DNA from: JAGGSN01 sp965603725
Lineage (GTDB): Bacteria > Zixibacteria > MSB-5A5 > UBA10806 > 4484-95
DNA length: 64,000 bases
Reading direction: 5' to 3'
NCBI GenBank assembly: GCA_965603725.1
Contig: CBFDEC010000015.1
Location: 1-64,000, forward strand
The notes under the pieces are model-generated. The model saw only the letters and a program-made list of their open reading frames with translations, made no database searches and was not told the DNA's origin. How positions within the stretch are numbered: position 1 is the first letter of the stretch; each line of letters starts with the position of its first letter. A program made the position numbers and the translations under genes. Positions 18,398 to 27,663 of the stretch are shown here, piece by piece.

Positions 18398-19711
18398 GTG
18401 AACAAGATTACATTCATACCGGTTGTTGTACTTTGCCTGCTCTGCCTGCTGTTTGCGGCGGCTGATGGTCAACAGTCGGATGTGCGGGGCGTTATTACAA
18501 CCGGGCCGACAATTTCTCTGATATCGATAGCCGTTGATTATTTTACGTTGAATGACAGTTTATATAATTTTGAGGATACGCTTTTTGCAGACAGTTTAAA
18601 TAAAATCTTGATTGAGGATTTGATTTTTACATTATATTTCAATGTCGTCAAACCTGATTCGGTTTTTCTGGCAGATTTTGCCAGCGGTGAAATGAGCCTG
18701 GACGACTGGATTTACATTGGCGCGCAGATGCTGGTTAAGGGGCGTCTCAATAAAAACGAGGGGCTTTATACTTTGAGTATAGAGGTGGTGGATATATTCC
18801 GCAACAAGCTGATCTATAATAACCAGTTTTTGGGTTCGGCTTCGGAATACCGAAGCATGGCTCATCGCGCCGCCGCCGATCTTTTACTAAATCTTACCGG
18901 CGAACGCGGGGTATTCGATTCGAAGATTATTTATTCGGCTCAGCTGGAATTAAACAAAGATATTTTCATTTGCAATTTTGATGGCACTAACCCGGTCAGG
19001 CTTACCTCTCATTCTGCCATAGACCAAATGCCTGCCTGGAGTAATATTGGCGATAGGGTATATTTTACTTCAGACCGCAGCGGCAACCATGATTTGTATT
19101 GTTATATATTTGAAAAAGATGAAATATATTCCGTTTCATCCCGCAAGGGTCTAAATTACGCCGCGGCGCCCTCGCCGGATGGAAAATATGTTGCCGTTGC
19201 TCTTTCAATTTCCGGCAATACCGAGATATATCTGATAGATCCATCTGGCCGAATTATGAGGCGCCTGACGTATTCCTGGGGGATTGATACTTCGCCCACC
19301 TGGTCGCCTAATTCCCGAGAGGTGGCGTTTATATCTGACAGATCGGGCAATCCACAGCTGTATGTTACCGATATTGACGGCATAAACACTCGCCGCCTGA
19401 CATATTTTGGAGACTATATTGCGGATCCGGCCTGGTCTCCGAGGGGAGATTTTATTGCATATTGTTCGCGTGAAACGGGACAATTTCATATTTATACTGT
19501 TGACATTACCGGTCAAAATGCATATAAATTAACAGATGTAGGTTCGAATGAAATACCGTCCTGGTCACCGGATGGGTTGCATATCGTTTATTCATCCAAT
19601 GCCGACGGGTCTTATGGTTTATGGAGTATGAACTTTGACGGGTCAGGCAAACGAAAATTAAACCTGAAAGGGATTTGTAAATCACCGGATTGGTCGGTAA
19701 ATTTACGTTAA
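18398..19711 (+). CDS. tolB: TolB-like periplasmic beta-propeller protein
   Basis: Periplasmic component of the Tol-Pal envelope system, which keeps the outer membrane attached during division. After a signal peptide (GTG start, VNKITFIPVVVLCLLCLLFAAADG) comes the N-terminal TolB domain (SIAVDYF..., ending near LTGERGVF) and a six-bladed propeller of PD40 repeats: 'PAWS..GD.VYFTSDRSGN.DLY', 'PSPDGKYVA', 'PTWSPNSREVAFISDRSGNPQLYV', 'PAWSPRGDFIAY', 'PSWSPDGLHIVYSSN'. I chose GTG because the longer frame starts inside a hairpin repeat; the ribosome binding site is poor. About 437 residues, as expected. Pal and CpoB genes follow. Confidence 0.9.
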   Translation: MNKITFIPVVVLCLLCLLFAAADGQQSDVRGVITTGPTISLISIAVDYFTLNDSLYNFEDTLFADSLNKILIEDLIFTLYFNVVKPDSVFLADFASGEMSLDDWIYIGAQMLVKGRLNKNEGLYTLSIEVVDIFRNKLIYNNQFLGSASEYRSMAHRAAADLLLNLTGERGVFDSKIIYSAQLELNKDIFICNFDGTNPVRLTSHSAIDQMPAWSNIGDRVYFTSDRSGNHDLYCYIFEKDEIYSVSSRKGLNYAAAPSPDGKYVAVALSISGNTEIYLIDPSGRIMRRLTYSWGIDTSPTWSPNSREVAFISDRSGNPQLYVTDIDGINTRRLTYFGDYIADPAWSPRGDFIAYCSRETGQFHIYTVDITGQNAYKLTDVGSNEIPSWSPDGLHIVYSSNADGSYGLWSMNFDGSGKRKLNLKGICKSPDWSVNLR

Positions 19712-19741
19712 ATAAATTATAATTTCCAAGGAGGTCTTTCC

Positions 19742-20245
19742 ATGAAAAAAATTATTGTCTTTCTGGCGTTAATGTTTGCATTATTTGCCTTATTTGCCGT
19801 ATGCAAAAAACCGCCGCCACCACCACCGCCGCCGCCGCCACCACCGGAGACTACAGTAGTTGAAGATACAATGCCGCCGCCCCCGCCCCCCCCACCCCCG
19901 CCGCTTGAGTTAACGACTATCCACTTCGAATTCGATAAGTACAGGCTTACCGAAGAAGCGCGTGACATAATAGCCGATAATGCAATAGGCTTAGAAAAAG
20001 AAGAGTACTCACATGTGATCATCAAAATTGAGGGACACTGCGATGAGCGCGGTTCTGATGAGTATAACATGGCCCTGGGTGAAAAGCGCGCCGCCACAGC
20101 TCGCGAATATTTAACTAACTACGGCATCAGTCCCGATAGGATTTCGATTATCAGCTATGGTGAATCAATGCCGGTAGATCCAGGACATAACGAAGAAGCC
20201 TGGGCGAAAAACAGGCGATCGGAGTTTATAAAGGTTTCTGAATAA
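19742..20245 (+). CDS. pal: Peptidoglycan-associated lipoprotein with polyproline linker
   Basis: Outer-membrane protein that binds peptidoglycan and TolB. 167 residues: signal peptide ending LFALFAVC, then a Lys-Lys and two polyproline tracts of 12 and 10 residues, then an OmpA-like domain (about 62-167) with 'FEFDKYRLTEEA', 'IKIEGHCDERGSDEYNMALGEKRA' and 'SYGESMPVD...AWAKNRRSEF', which hold the peptidoglycan-binding residues. The -1 residue before the putative lipidated Cys is Val rather than Gly/Ala/Ser, so lipidation is uncertain. AAGGAGG precedes the ATG. It follows tolB by 30 bases and is followed by two hairpins. Confidence 0.93.
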   Translation: MKKIIVFLALMFALFALFAVCKKPPPPPPPPPPPPETTVVEDTMPPPPPPPPPPLELTTIHFEFDKYRLTEEARDIIADNAIGLEKEEYSHVIIKIEGHCDERGSDEYNMALGEKRAATAREYLTNYGISPDRISIISYGESMPVDPGHNEEAWAKNRRSEFIKVSE

Positions 20246-20268
20246 TAAATCACCTGAGTGATTTATTA
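20243..20268 (+). terminator. Hairpin overlapping the pal stop codon
   Basis: Perfect 11-bp inverted repeat TAATAAATCAC-CTGA-GTGATTTATTA whose left arm begins with the pal stop codon. No T-tract; it may protect the mRNA 3' end or attenuate read-through ahead of the next terminator. Confidence 0.5.
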
Positions 20269-20284
20269 CCTTTCCGGGTTCCAG

Positions 20285-20321
20285 TGTAAAGGCGGCTTTT
20301 AAGGTCGCCTTTACATTTTTT
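20285..20321 (+). terminator. Rho-independent terminator after pal
   Basis: Stem TGTAAAGGCG / CGCCTTTACA with an 11-base loop followed by TTTTTT. It separates tolB-pal from cpoB. Confidence 0.85.
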
Positions 20322-20425
20322 GCTATAAATTCGAATTATTGCAGGTATCAAACAGGCAGTTTTTTAACCCGGATTTTACAATTAAACAATCAGCTATAAC
20401 AAGTAACTTATTGTAGCTCAACGCG

Positions 20426-20451
20426 TAGGGGCGCATGGCCATACGCCCCTA
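20426..20451. repeat. GGGGCG palindromic repeat
   Basis: TAGGGGCG-CATGGCCATA-CGCCCCTA, one of four GGGGCG-type palindromes in the window (others at 5953, 26081 and 27616). Confidence 0.7.
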
Positions 20452-20499
20452 TGGCAACTTTCTTATTCTTATTATTATTTCTTAAACCTGTTTGATAAT

Positions 20500-20632
20500 T
20501 AGTGGTTGGTGTATGTCCTCATGCACCAACAAGGATGTGGAAAGTAGGCGATCGGCACGCAGTGTCCATTGGATTTATCCAGCCGCAACCCTGTCGGGGG
20601 ACAAGTCCTACGGATCTGTAGGACCACCGACC
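20500..20632. repeat. TCCT-loop hairpin plus GTAGG...CCTAC repeat
   Basis: Hairpin GTTGGTG-TATG-TCCT-CATG-CACCAAC (about 20504-20529), then a reverse-orientation copy of the GTAGG...CCTAC unit (20544-20611) overlapping hairpin GTCCTAC-GGATCT-GTAGGAC (about 20605-20624). The 34223 copy of the first hairpin is identical. Confidence 0.8.
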
Positions 20633-20766
20633 TGCTGTTTTATCGAGAAATCAAATTGTAGTTTTGTTTATGATGAAACAACCTTTAGCTTGACATAGCC
20701 TCATAATTTTGGTAATCAATATTCAACAAAAACTGGAACCCAAGAAGCTCAAAGGGGTAGAATAAA

Positions 20767-21507
20767 ATGATGAGAAAAAATTGGCTGTTAATAATATTTG
20801 CAGGTATGGTAATATTTTCCGGCTGTGCCAGCCGTCGCCAGATGGCTGAAACTGAAATGCAGGTTAAAGAACTCAGAAGGGAACATCAACAGATTATGGC
20901 CGCTATTAATCACCTTGATTCGCTGATAGTAGAGCAAAGCCAATCCTCCAAAAAGATGACTGCCGATCTGAAAATGAGCATGTCGGCGCTCGAGGAAAGA
21001 ATGCTGCTGGTTGAATCCAGCCTTGAGGATGCCGGAAATCTGGTTAATAGAGCGGTTGAAGTCATTGAAAACCGTCGACTCGTTAGGGCGCCCAAGGATT
21101 CGGCCGATACAAGCAGGGCAGTCGGCGGAGTGGATCATATGAAAGTCTATAAACTTGCTTATCAGGATGTGACAAAAGGTAATTATAAAATGGCCATAGA
21201 AGGGTTTGAGGAATATCTCAAAGCCTATTCAAAAACATCGCTGGCAGATAATGCGGTTTACTGGATCGGGGAATGTTTCTATATCCAGAAAGACTATGCA
21301 AACTCCCAGAGATGGTACGCCAAACTGATTGAGGAATATCCCAAATCTGAACATCTGGGGTCCTCGAAACTTAAACTGGGAATGTCGCTGTATAATCAGA
21401 GATATAAGACTAAAGCCAAACAGTATTTTGAAGATGTGGTAAAAGAGTATCCCGGCACCGACCAGGCAAATCAGGCATCAGAAATGTTGGAAAGATACAA
21501 GCGTTAA
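20767..21507 (+). CDS. cpoB: Cell division coordinator CpoB/YbgF-like TPR lipoprotein
   Basis: 246 residues. The N-terminus is a lipoprotein signal with lipobox IFSGC (Cys20). Residues about 25-100 are a coiled coil (MQVKELRREHQQIM..., trimerisation in CpoB). The C-terminal 120 residues hold three TPR units: 'YKLAYQDVTKGNYKMAIEGFEEYLKAY', 'DNAVYWIGECFYIQKDYANSQRWYAKLIEEYP' and 'SSKLKLGMSLYNQRYKTKAKQYFEDVVKEYPG'. In Proteobacteria CpoB links Tol with peptidoglycan synthesis. Here it is separated from pal by a terminator and repeats, so it probably has its own promoter. AAGGGGTAG precedes the ATG. Confidence 0.87.
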   Translation: MMRKNWLLIIFAGMVIFSGCASRRQMAETEMQVKELRREHQQIMAAINHLDSLIVEQSQSSKKMTADLKMSMSALEERMLLVESSLEDAGNLVNRAVEVIENRRLVRAPKDSADTSRAVGGVDHMKVYKLAYQDVTKGNYKMAIEGFEEYLKAYSKTSLADNAVYWIGECFYIQKDYANSQRWYAKLIEEYPKSEHLGSSKLKLGMSLYNQRYKTKAKQYFEDVVKEYPGTDQANQASEMLERYKR

Positions 21508-21646
21508 CTCTGCCGAATTTTCGAATATTTACTGAAGAAAATCAATTTATCTTGAACTTCGAATGCCGAATTCATATACTAATTTATTGTTGGCATTAAG
21601 CCGATAAGCTTTTTGGGTGATTTAAAATTCGCCCGATTTCAGCATA

Positions 21647-21730
21647 GGAGGACTAGTCCTAATTGGTAAGGCAGCGGTCTTGAAAACCGCCGGCCGCAAG
21701 GCCATGGGGGTTCGAGTCCCTCGTCCTCCG
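21647..21730 (+). tRNA. tRNA-Ser(UGA)
   Basis: Full cloverleaf: acceptor GGAGGAC pairs with GTCCTCC at 21723-21729, anticodon stem GCGGT/ACCGC (21674-21678 with 21686-21690) around loop CTTGAAA with anticodon TGA at 21681-21683, a class II long variable arm (GGCCGCAAGGCC) and a T-arm with GTTCGAGTC. The discriminator base is G. CCA is not encoded; a run of six T follows one base later. Confidence 0.95.
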
Positions 21731-22006
21731 CTTTTTTATTCTCCTGCCAAATATCGTTAAAACATCATGTTTGCCGGTACAGCGTCGCCATAGTTTCAAC
21801 TTATTCAAGGTTATTCGGTTTGTAAGGGGAAAAATTGCGTACAAATAATAGGTGCTCGGCCATTTATATAATATTTAGCGTAAAAACCACTATAGAAAGA
21901 TTTGCGGAATTTGTTATTATAATAAAATAACATAGAAATACTTCTTGACTAAAAATATTAAGATTTATAAATTAATTAAAAAATTAACCTCAATGGGAGA
22001 AGTATC

Positions 22007-22279
22007 ATGCCGGACGAACCAATAAGCATTCCAACAATATATTCAAATAGCGTCAAATTTGGACACAGCTTTTATGATTTTTCAATGGTATTCGGAATTT
22101 CCGAAATGCCTCTTAAGCATGAGGGCAAAGAAAAAAATATAGTAAGCGCTTATGCAAGGATTGTTATGAGCCCTGCTCATTTTAAGCGATTTGTTGAAAT
22201 TGCCAATGAAGTATTAGAAAATTACGAAAAAAGCCATGGAAAAATCCCAAAAGAAAAAGAAAAAAGTAAAAGAAAATAG
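22007..22279 (+). CDS. DUF3467-like protein
   Basis: 90 residues resembling DUF3467: 'YSNSVKFGHSFYDFSMVFG' followed by 'ARIVMSPAHFKRFVEIANEVLENYEKSHGKI' and a lysine-rich tail. The family is small, cytosolic and of unknown function, often found in phages and accessory regions. GGGAGAAG lies 6 bases before the ATG. Its 3' end overlaps the next gene by 44 bases, so the two are co-translated. It begins the three-gene cassette about 280 bases downstream of tRNA-Ser. Confidence 0.7.
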   Translation: MPDEPISIPTIYSNSVKFGHSFYDFSMVFGISEMPLKHEGKEKNIVSAYARIVMSPAHFKRFVEIANEVLENYEKSHGKIPKEKEKSKRK

Positions 22280-22625
22280 CACTGATTCTCCTGGTTTTTA
22301 TTTTGAGGATACCGACTATGAGGGTAGAACTGTCTACCTTCCTCTTGGACGCTGGGAAAATAAAATATTGATTGTGCATCCAGATTTGGCCGGTTATGAA
22401 AATACGGTTAGACAAGTTGCAGTAGATCCCCAAATTGTGGCTTTTGAAGACGAAATTGGAGATTTAGAAATACATGCCAGCTATGATGTTGGAAAAGATA
22501 TATATTCAAAAAAATGGCTTTGGCTGCCGATAAAATATAAAGGCAATGTTGGGAAAATATTATCAGCCCATTGGGTGACTGAAATTAAAAAGAAAATTAT
22601 AAAAGTTACATGGCGAAAAAATTGA
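22236..22625 (+). CDS. PBECR/DUF4258-like putative RNase-fold protein
   Basis: 129 residues. After a lysine-rich start comes a segment pattern I associate with the PBECR/DUF4258 nuclease-like group: 'GRTVYLPLGRWENKILIVHPDLAGYENTVRQVAVDPQIV' then 'LWLPIKYKGNVGKILSAHWVTEIKKK'. Such proteins have a RelE/barnase-type fold and act as toxins or phage-borne nucleases. The overlap with DUF3467 upstream (44 bases) and with the DUF2283-like gene downstream (16 bases) fits a tightly co-translated toxin/antitoxin-like unit. The family call rests on pattern memory and the toxic activity is inference. Confidence 0.55.
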   Translation: MEKSQKKKKKVKENSTDSPGFYFEDTDYEGRTVYLPLGRWENKILIVHPDLAGYENTVRQVAVDPQIVAFEDEIGDLEIHASYDVGKDIYSKKWLWLPIKYKGNVGKILSAHWVTEIKKKIIKVTWRKN

Positions 22626-22855
22626 CTTTCATATACGATGAGGGTGTTGACATCCTTTATGCTTTCTTTGGAAAGCCTGAACATTCGATATATGATCCTA
22701 TGGGGGAAGGCATATATTTACGAAAGGACCCAATTAGCGGTAATTATATAGGTTTTATGATTTTAGATTATGCCAAAAGATTTGAAAATAATCCCCCTTT
22801 AATACCAAATTTTGAAAATATAGGCATACCGCCATTGAATGAAATTTCAATATAA
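22610..22855 (+). CDS. DUF2283-like small protein, candidate antitoxin
   Basis: 81 residues with the DUF2283 pattern 'FIYDEGVDILYAFFGKP...YDPMGEGIYLRKDPISGNYIGFMILDYAKRF'. DUF2283 proteins are commonly encoded next to DUF4258-type proteins and similar small toxins, and are suspected antitoxins. Its ATG lies inside the upstream gene (16-base overlap). It ends the cassette; the spacer downstream to 23126 contains only a small hairpin (CAAAACC-CACC-GGTTTTG, 22931-22948). Confidence 0.6.
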   Translation: MAKKLTFIYDEGVDILYAFFGKPEHSIYDPMGEGIYLRKDPISGNYIGFMILDYAKRFENNPPLIPNFENIGIPPLNEISI

Positions 22856-23126
22856 AAATGGACCCGGAACGGCTAAGGCTCGATTAATTTTAAAAGCGAA
22901 GCCAATATAGGTTAAAGGTAGATTTTATTTCAAAACCCACCGGTTTTGCAACACCTGACGCCGGCAATCCATTTATTTTCAATCAGTTAACGCTAATATC
23001 GCGAGCAAGCCGTTAACTCTTCTACTTTAATGTAGGGCGGGTTGTTGCTTGGCTAATCGACTTAATGAGCCATATGTATGTTTTCAATTACCGTTAGCAC
23101 AAATTTTTGATAAAGCCCCTGATACT

Positions 23127-24256
<1,130 letters not shown>

Positions 24257-24260
<4 letters not shown>

Positions 24261-25237
24261 AAACTTTTCTGGTAATTTAAACAGAGCTTTTCAATACGAG
24301 CGGCCACTTTCAGAGCGGACAGACCATCCTTGCCGGTAACCAGCGGCGGATGCTGCCCCTTGACCGCCTGGATAAATGAATCGATTTCGCTTTGAAGGTT
24401 ATCCGCCCGGGAGACCCTGATCTTATCTTTTACAATAACGCGGTCATCAGGAAGATTATATTTGGAGAACAGACCGGCTTTTTTTGCCTGCGCCGAATCT
24501 CTTTCAACAAGTGAATACGATTCAAGCTTAGCAGAGGCCAAATCCATCGAGATATAGCCGGATTTCTGAAAAACCCGCAGTTTACGCATCTCCTTAACTG
24601 AAATCCGGCTCGAGGTGATGTTGGCGACACAGCCAGTAGGAAAAGTCAATCGGGCGTTAACAATATCGTAAGTATCGGTTATAACCCCTACACCGGCGGC
24701 CTCTATAGAGGAAGGTTCCGAACCTGTCAAATCCAGAAGCAGGTCGATGTCATGAATCATCAAATCCAGGATTACCGCCACATCGTGTCCGCGTCCCTTA
24801 AAAGGCGCCAAGCGATGAGTCTCGATAAACCGGGGATTCCGGATTTTATCCCGTACCGCCCGGTAGACTGAGCTGAACCTTTCGCTGTGTCCGATCTGCA
24901 GTATTGCATTATTATCCTCGGCCGCCCGCACAATCTTCTCCGCAGATTCGACATCGGTAGCGATCGGTTTTTCCAAAAGCATGGCAATGCCGTTTTTTAA
25001 AAATGGCAGAGAACTTTCGAGATGGTTCTTAGTGGGTACAGCTATCGACACCGCCTCAATCTTCCCCACGAAATCATTAAGCGAATTGAAAACGCTACAT
25101 TTGTGTTCGCGGGCAATCTTTCTGGCTTTTTCGGCAACAATATCAAAACAGCCAACAAGCTCGACCCCCGGCGAGGCAGACAGCTTGGCGGCATGAAAAC
25201 TGCCCATATGGCCGCAGCCAACTAATCCGACCTTAAT
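24257..25237 (-). CDS. gnnA: Gfo/Idh/MocA oxidoreductase in lpx operon, candidate UDP-GlcNAc 3-dehydrogenase (GnnA-like); ATT start
   Basis: NAD(P)-dependent sugar dehydrogenase family. The Rossmann motif IKVGLVGCGHMGSFHA lies at the start; 'EKPIATDVESAEKIV' holds the catalytic-site EKP, and the C-terminal alpha/beta domain includes 'DLMIHDIDLLLDL'. No ATG/GTG/TTG precedes the Rossmann strand after the last upstream stop: the only usable codons are ATT (25237-25235, overlapping the lpxA TAA as TAATT) or ATA (25240-25238). A strong AGAGGAG sits upstream at suitable spacing. Starting at ATG 25207 would delete the first beta strand. Lying between lpxA and lpxB, like gnnA in Acidithiobacillus and Leptospira, it may make the 3-keto precursor for amide-linked lipid A. 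The partner aminotransferase GnnB is not here, so the symbol is tentative. Confidence 0.7.
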
Positions 25238-26010
25238 TATTTTACCACTCCTCTTTCTGACGCCCTGATGAAATCAACCATCCGCCTGATTTCGGGTATC
25301 ATTTCGATCTCCTGCTCAATTTTAGCCAGCGCTTCGGTGGTCTTAAGTTTCTTGCTTAGCAAATAACGAAATGCGTTTTTTAATTTCAAAATGACCTCAT
25401 CGGGAAAACCGCGACGTTTTAGGCCTGTTGAATTTAGTCCCATGCATTTTAGAGGGTAACCGGCGGCCATACTGAAAGGGATAATATCCTGCGTAATTCG
25501 AAAGCCGCCGCCGATTATACTGTGTTCGCCGATAAGGCAGAACTGATGAATCACCGTGCCGCCGCCTAAAATTGCATAGTCGCCGATTTCGACATGACCA
25601 CCCATCTCGACGGTGTTGGCCAGGATAACGTTCGAACCGATTATGCAGTCATGGGCGGCGTGAGAATAAGCCATGAACAAACAGTTGTCGCCGATTTCGG
25701 TCTTGCCATGAGCTATTGTGCCTCGGTTTAGAGTGACATACTCACGTATGGTGCAGTTGGCGCCAAGAACCAGTTCGGTCTTTTCACCGGCGAATTTGAG
25801 GTCCTGAGGCGGACCGGCGACTGCCGCGCCATGATAGATCTTGCAGCCGTGACCGATACGGGCGCCGGGCTTTATCGAAACATGCGAGTCGATCCAGATA
25901 TTATCGCCGATTACAACATCATCCTCGATTATGGAATATGGGCCTACAGTGACGCTGCCGGGAATAAGTTCCGGGTTCGCTATTATTGCTGTTTTGTGAA
26001 TGTTTGACAT
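25237..26010 (-). CDS. lpxA: Acyl-ACP:UDP-N-acetylglucosamine O-acyltransferase
   Basis: First enzyme of lipid A synthesis; transfers a hydroxyacyl chain from ACP to the sugar 3 position, in the cytosol. 257 residues, normal length. Left-handed beta-helix hexapeptide repeats run from residue 1 to about 190 ('IIEDDVVIGDNIWI', 'IKPGARIGHGCKIY'), with the catalytic AHDC His at residue 120 (YSHAAHDCIIG) and the C-terminal helical domain. It heads the operon; its TAA overlaps the next gene's start. If the neighbouring dehydrogenase is GnnA, this LpxA would be expected to accept the 3-amino sugar. Confidence 0.95.
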   Translation of the reverse strand: MSNIHKTAIIANPELIPGSVTVGPYSIIEDDVVIGDNIWIDSHVSIKPGARIGHGCKIYHGAAVAGPPQDLKFAGEKTELVLGANCTIREYVTLNRGTIAHGKTEIGDNCLFMAYSHAAHDCIIGSNVILANTVEMGGHVEIGDYAILGGGTVIHQFCLIGEHSIIGGGFRITQDIIPFSMAAGYPLKCMGLNSTGLKRRGFPDEVILKLKNAFRYLLSKKLKTTEALAKIEQEIEMIPEIRRMVDFIRASERGVVK

Positions 26011-26080
26011 GTTATTGCTCTAATTTACGGTTGATATTTTCTACACATTTCTTGTTACATTAAATATGTTTTTAATATGT

Positions 26081-26100
26081 GGGCGTATCGCAATACGCCC
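26081..26100. repeat. GGGCGTAT palindrome
   Basis: Perfect GGGCGTAT-CGCA-ATACGCCC between two minus-strand genes, just past the stop of the beta-helix gene, where it could also act as a terminator stem. Family member with 5953, 20426 and 27616. Confidence 0.65.
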
Positions 26101-26114
26101 CTACGCGTTATTTT

Positions 26115-27341
26115 CTATTTCCCTCGCGGCCCGCCGTACAGTCCAATGTCTGAGCGGCTGCCGTCGCGGTCGGTGATTTCTAGGTCGCCGGTATCTATGC
26201 AGGGCGATCCCGGCTTCAAATGATAATCGTCTTCGTCTGTGAACATCGGATCGACCGAGATATTGCCGAACCTGTCTGTATAGTCCGGCATATTGCGGTA
26301 CTCACCCTCGTTATTATTAAAGATGTTGTTGCACGATATGACGAAGTTTTTCGTATAACCGTAGTTTAAAAACCCCACCCGCGGGCAGACCCACTCCTCA
26401 CGCCAGCCGTTGTCGGTTACTATGTTGTTGGCAAAACGTCCGGCGCACTCATCCGACCAGATAGCCAGCCCGCAGTTGCCGTTTTTGATGACTACGTTAT
26501 TAGTTGCATCCATATAAGCAGTACCGGTTACTATTATCCCCCAGCCGAGGTTGTCTGTTACAATATTATTTGAGACAATTGCCCGGCTGGCGCCGAAAGT
26601 CCCGATGCCTTTCCAATAGTTGCTTATTGTATTGCGGTAGACCAGCGCTTTTGCATCCCAGGTGATTCCGATTCCGGCGCCCCTGCCGCCGTTAATATCG
26701 TTGTCGGCGATAACTGCCGTTGCTCCGCGGTACAGGGCAATACCATCCCAGCCGTTGTTGAAAAAACGGTTGCCGATAATGAACAGCTCAGCTCCCTCAC
26801 GGCCAAACACACCGCCTATACCGACGACTACCTCCTCCGGCCGATCGGTGTTGTCGGCAATCAAACAGTCGGTCACCGTAACCCGGGAATACTTGGCCAC
26901 AATTGCAGCGTTGGTGGCGTTGCCGTCAAGGTCGCGCTTGCCGCCGGTAATCTTCAGGCACATGATAGTTGAGTTGGGCGAATTCAAAAACAGTACGCCA
27001 TAACCGGCTTTGGTGATAAGAACCGTCGAGTCGCCGGAGCCGATAATCACAAGACTTTTATTCTCGACTAAAAACCCGCGTGTGGCTGTGACTTCAGCTA
27101 CATGGTTTTCACAGTTGCCGCAAAGAGTCTCAGGGAAAGAATGAGATTCCGCCTCGAAAATTCCGGGAGCTATCCGCAGAGTGTCGCCATCGGCAGCCTT
27201 ATCGATTGCCGTTTGCAAATCATAATAATAACTGCCCTGAATGGCATCGCTTCCGAACCTGCTTTTATCATCGCCGACGTAAATAACATCGGCGTAAGAC
27301 ATGATATAAGATAATAGAATAAGCAAAATAGCAATTCTCAT
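26115..27341 (-). CDS. Exported right-handed beta-helix (NosD/CASH-type) repeat protein
   Basis: 408 residues. Signal peptide at 1-18 (MRIAILLILLSYIMSYA). Residues about 30-380 carry NosD/CASH-type repeats: 'IIGSGDSTVLIT', 'VTDCLIADNT', 'IIGNRFFNNGWDGIALY', 'IADNDINGGRGAGIGI', 'VSNNIVTDNLGWGIIV', 'ATNNVVIKNGNCGLAI'. The end 'PGSPCIDTGD..ITDRDGS.SDIGLYGGP' is a signature seen in many exported choice-of-anchor beta-helix proteins. Such proteins bind or cleave polysaccharides or act as adhesins; catalytic residues are not evident. Not obviously linked to the lpx operon downstream. Confidence 0.8.
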   Translation of the reverse strand: MRIAILLILLSYIMSYADVIYVGDDKSRFGSDAIQGSYYYDLQTAIDKAADGDTLRIAPGIFEAESHSFPETLCGNCENHVAEVTATRGFLVENKSLVIIGSGDSTVLITKAGYGVLFLNSPNSTIMCLKITGGKRDLDGNATNAAIVAKYSRVTVTDCLIADNTDRPEEVVVGIGGVFGREGAELFIIGNRFFNNGWDGIALYRGATAVIADNDINGGRGAGIGITWDAKALVYRNTISNYWKGIGTFGASRAIVSNNIVTDNLGWGIIVTGTAYMDATNNVVIKNGNCGLAIWSDECAGRFANNIVTDNGWREEWVCPRVGFLNYGYTKNFVISCNNIFNNNEGEYRNMPDYTDRFGNISVDPMFTDEDDYHLKPGSPCIDTGDLEITDRDGSRSDIGLYGGPRGK

Positions 27342-27489
27342 ACATGATATATATAGCTTTGCAAGCCAGCGGTCAATTTGTTTTTATTTGGGAGTTTCTT
27401 CGATTTATTTCTGAAGATGACTTATAATCGCATTATTCCATTAAACATCGGGTCACCAGTGCTGACGCTTTCGACGGAAAAAATTATGG

Positions 27490-27562
27490 TAGGTTGGGGG
27501 CTCGTCCCCCAACAGATTGCGGCCGGATAAATCCAATGGACACTGCGTGCCGACCGCCTACA
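27490..27562. repeat. GTAGG...CCTAC structured repeat (73 bp)
   Basis: Longest copy of this element in forward orientation: GTAGG start, GGGGG-CTCGT-CCCCC hairpin, GCGGCCGG..., an extra 'AATCCAATGGACACTGCGTG' segment absent from the 4981 copy, and CCTAC end. The 20544 copy holds the same extra segment in reverse. Confidence 0.8.
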
Positions 27563-27615
27563 ACGGCCATGTGCGGCGACTTGACCGCACAAAATACTCC
27601 GCAAATAAAAAAACA

Positions 27616-27637
27616 GGAGCGTATAGTAATACGCTCC
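27616..27637. repeat. GGAGCG palindrome (covarying member)
   Basis: GGAGCGTAT-AGTA-ATACGCTCC. Relative to the GGGGCG/CGCCCC family, both arms changed together, keeping the pairing. It lies just past the stop of the DUF4340 gene and may act as its terminator stem. Confidence 0.65.
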
Positions 27638-27663
27638 CATAGAAATATTTCTGTATATTAGGC

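Noticed and set aside
19717..20097. 126-codon minus-strand frame opposite pal, rich in glycine
   Set aside because: It is the antisense shadow of the polyproline tracts.
21647..22855. Integrated element bounded by tRNA-Ser and a duplicated 3' end
   Set aside because: No copy of the tRNA 3' end or integrase was found downstream.
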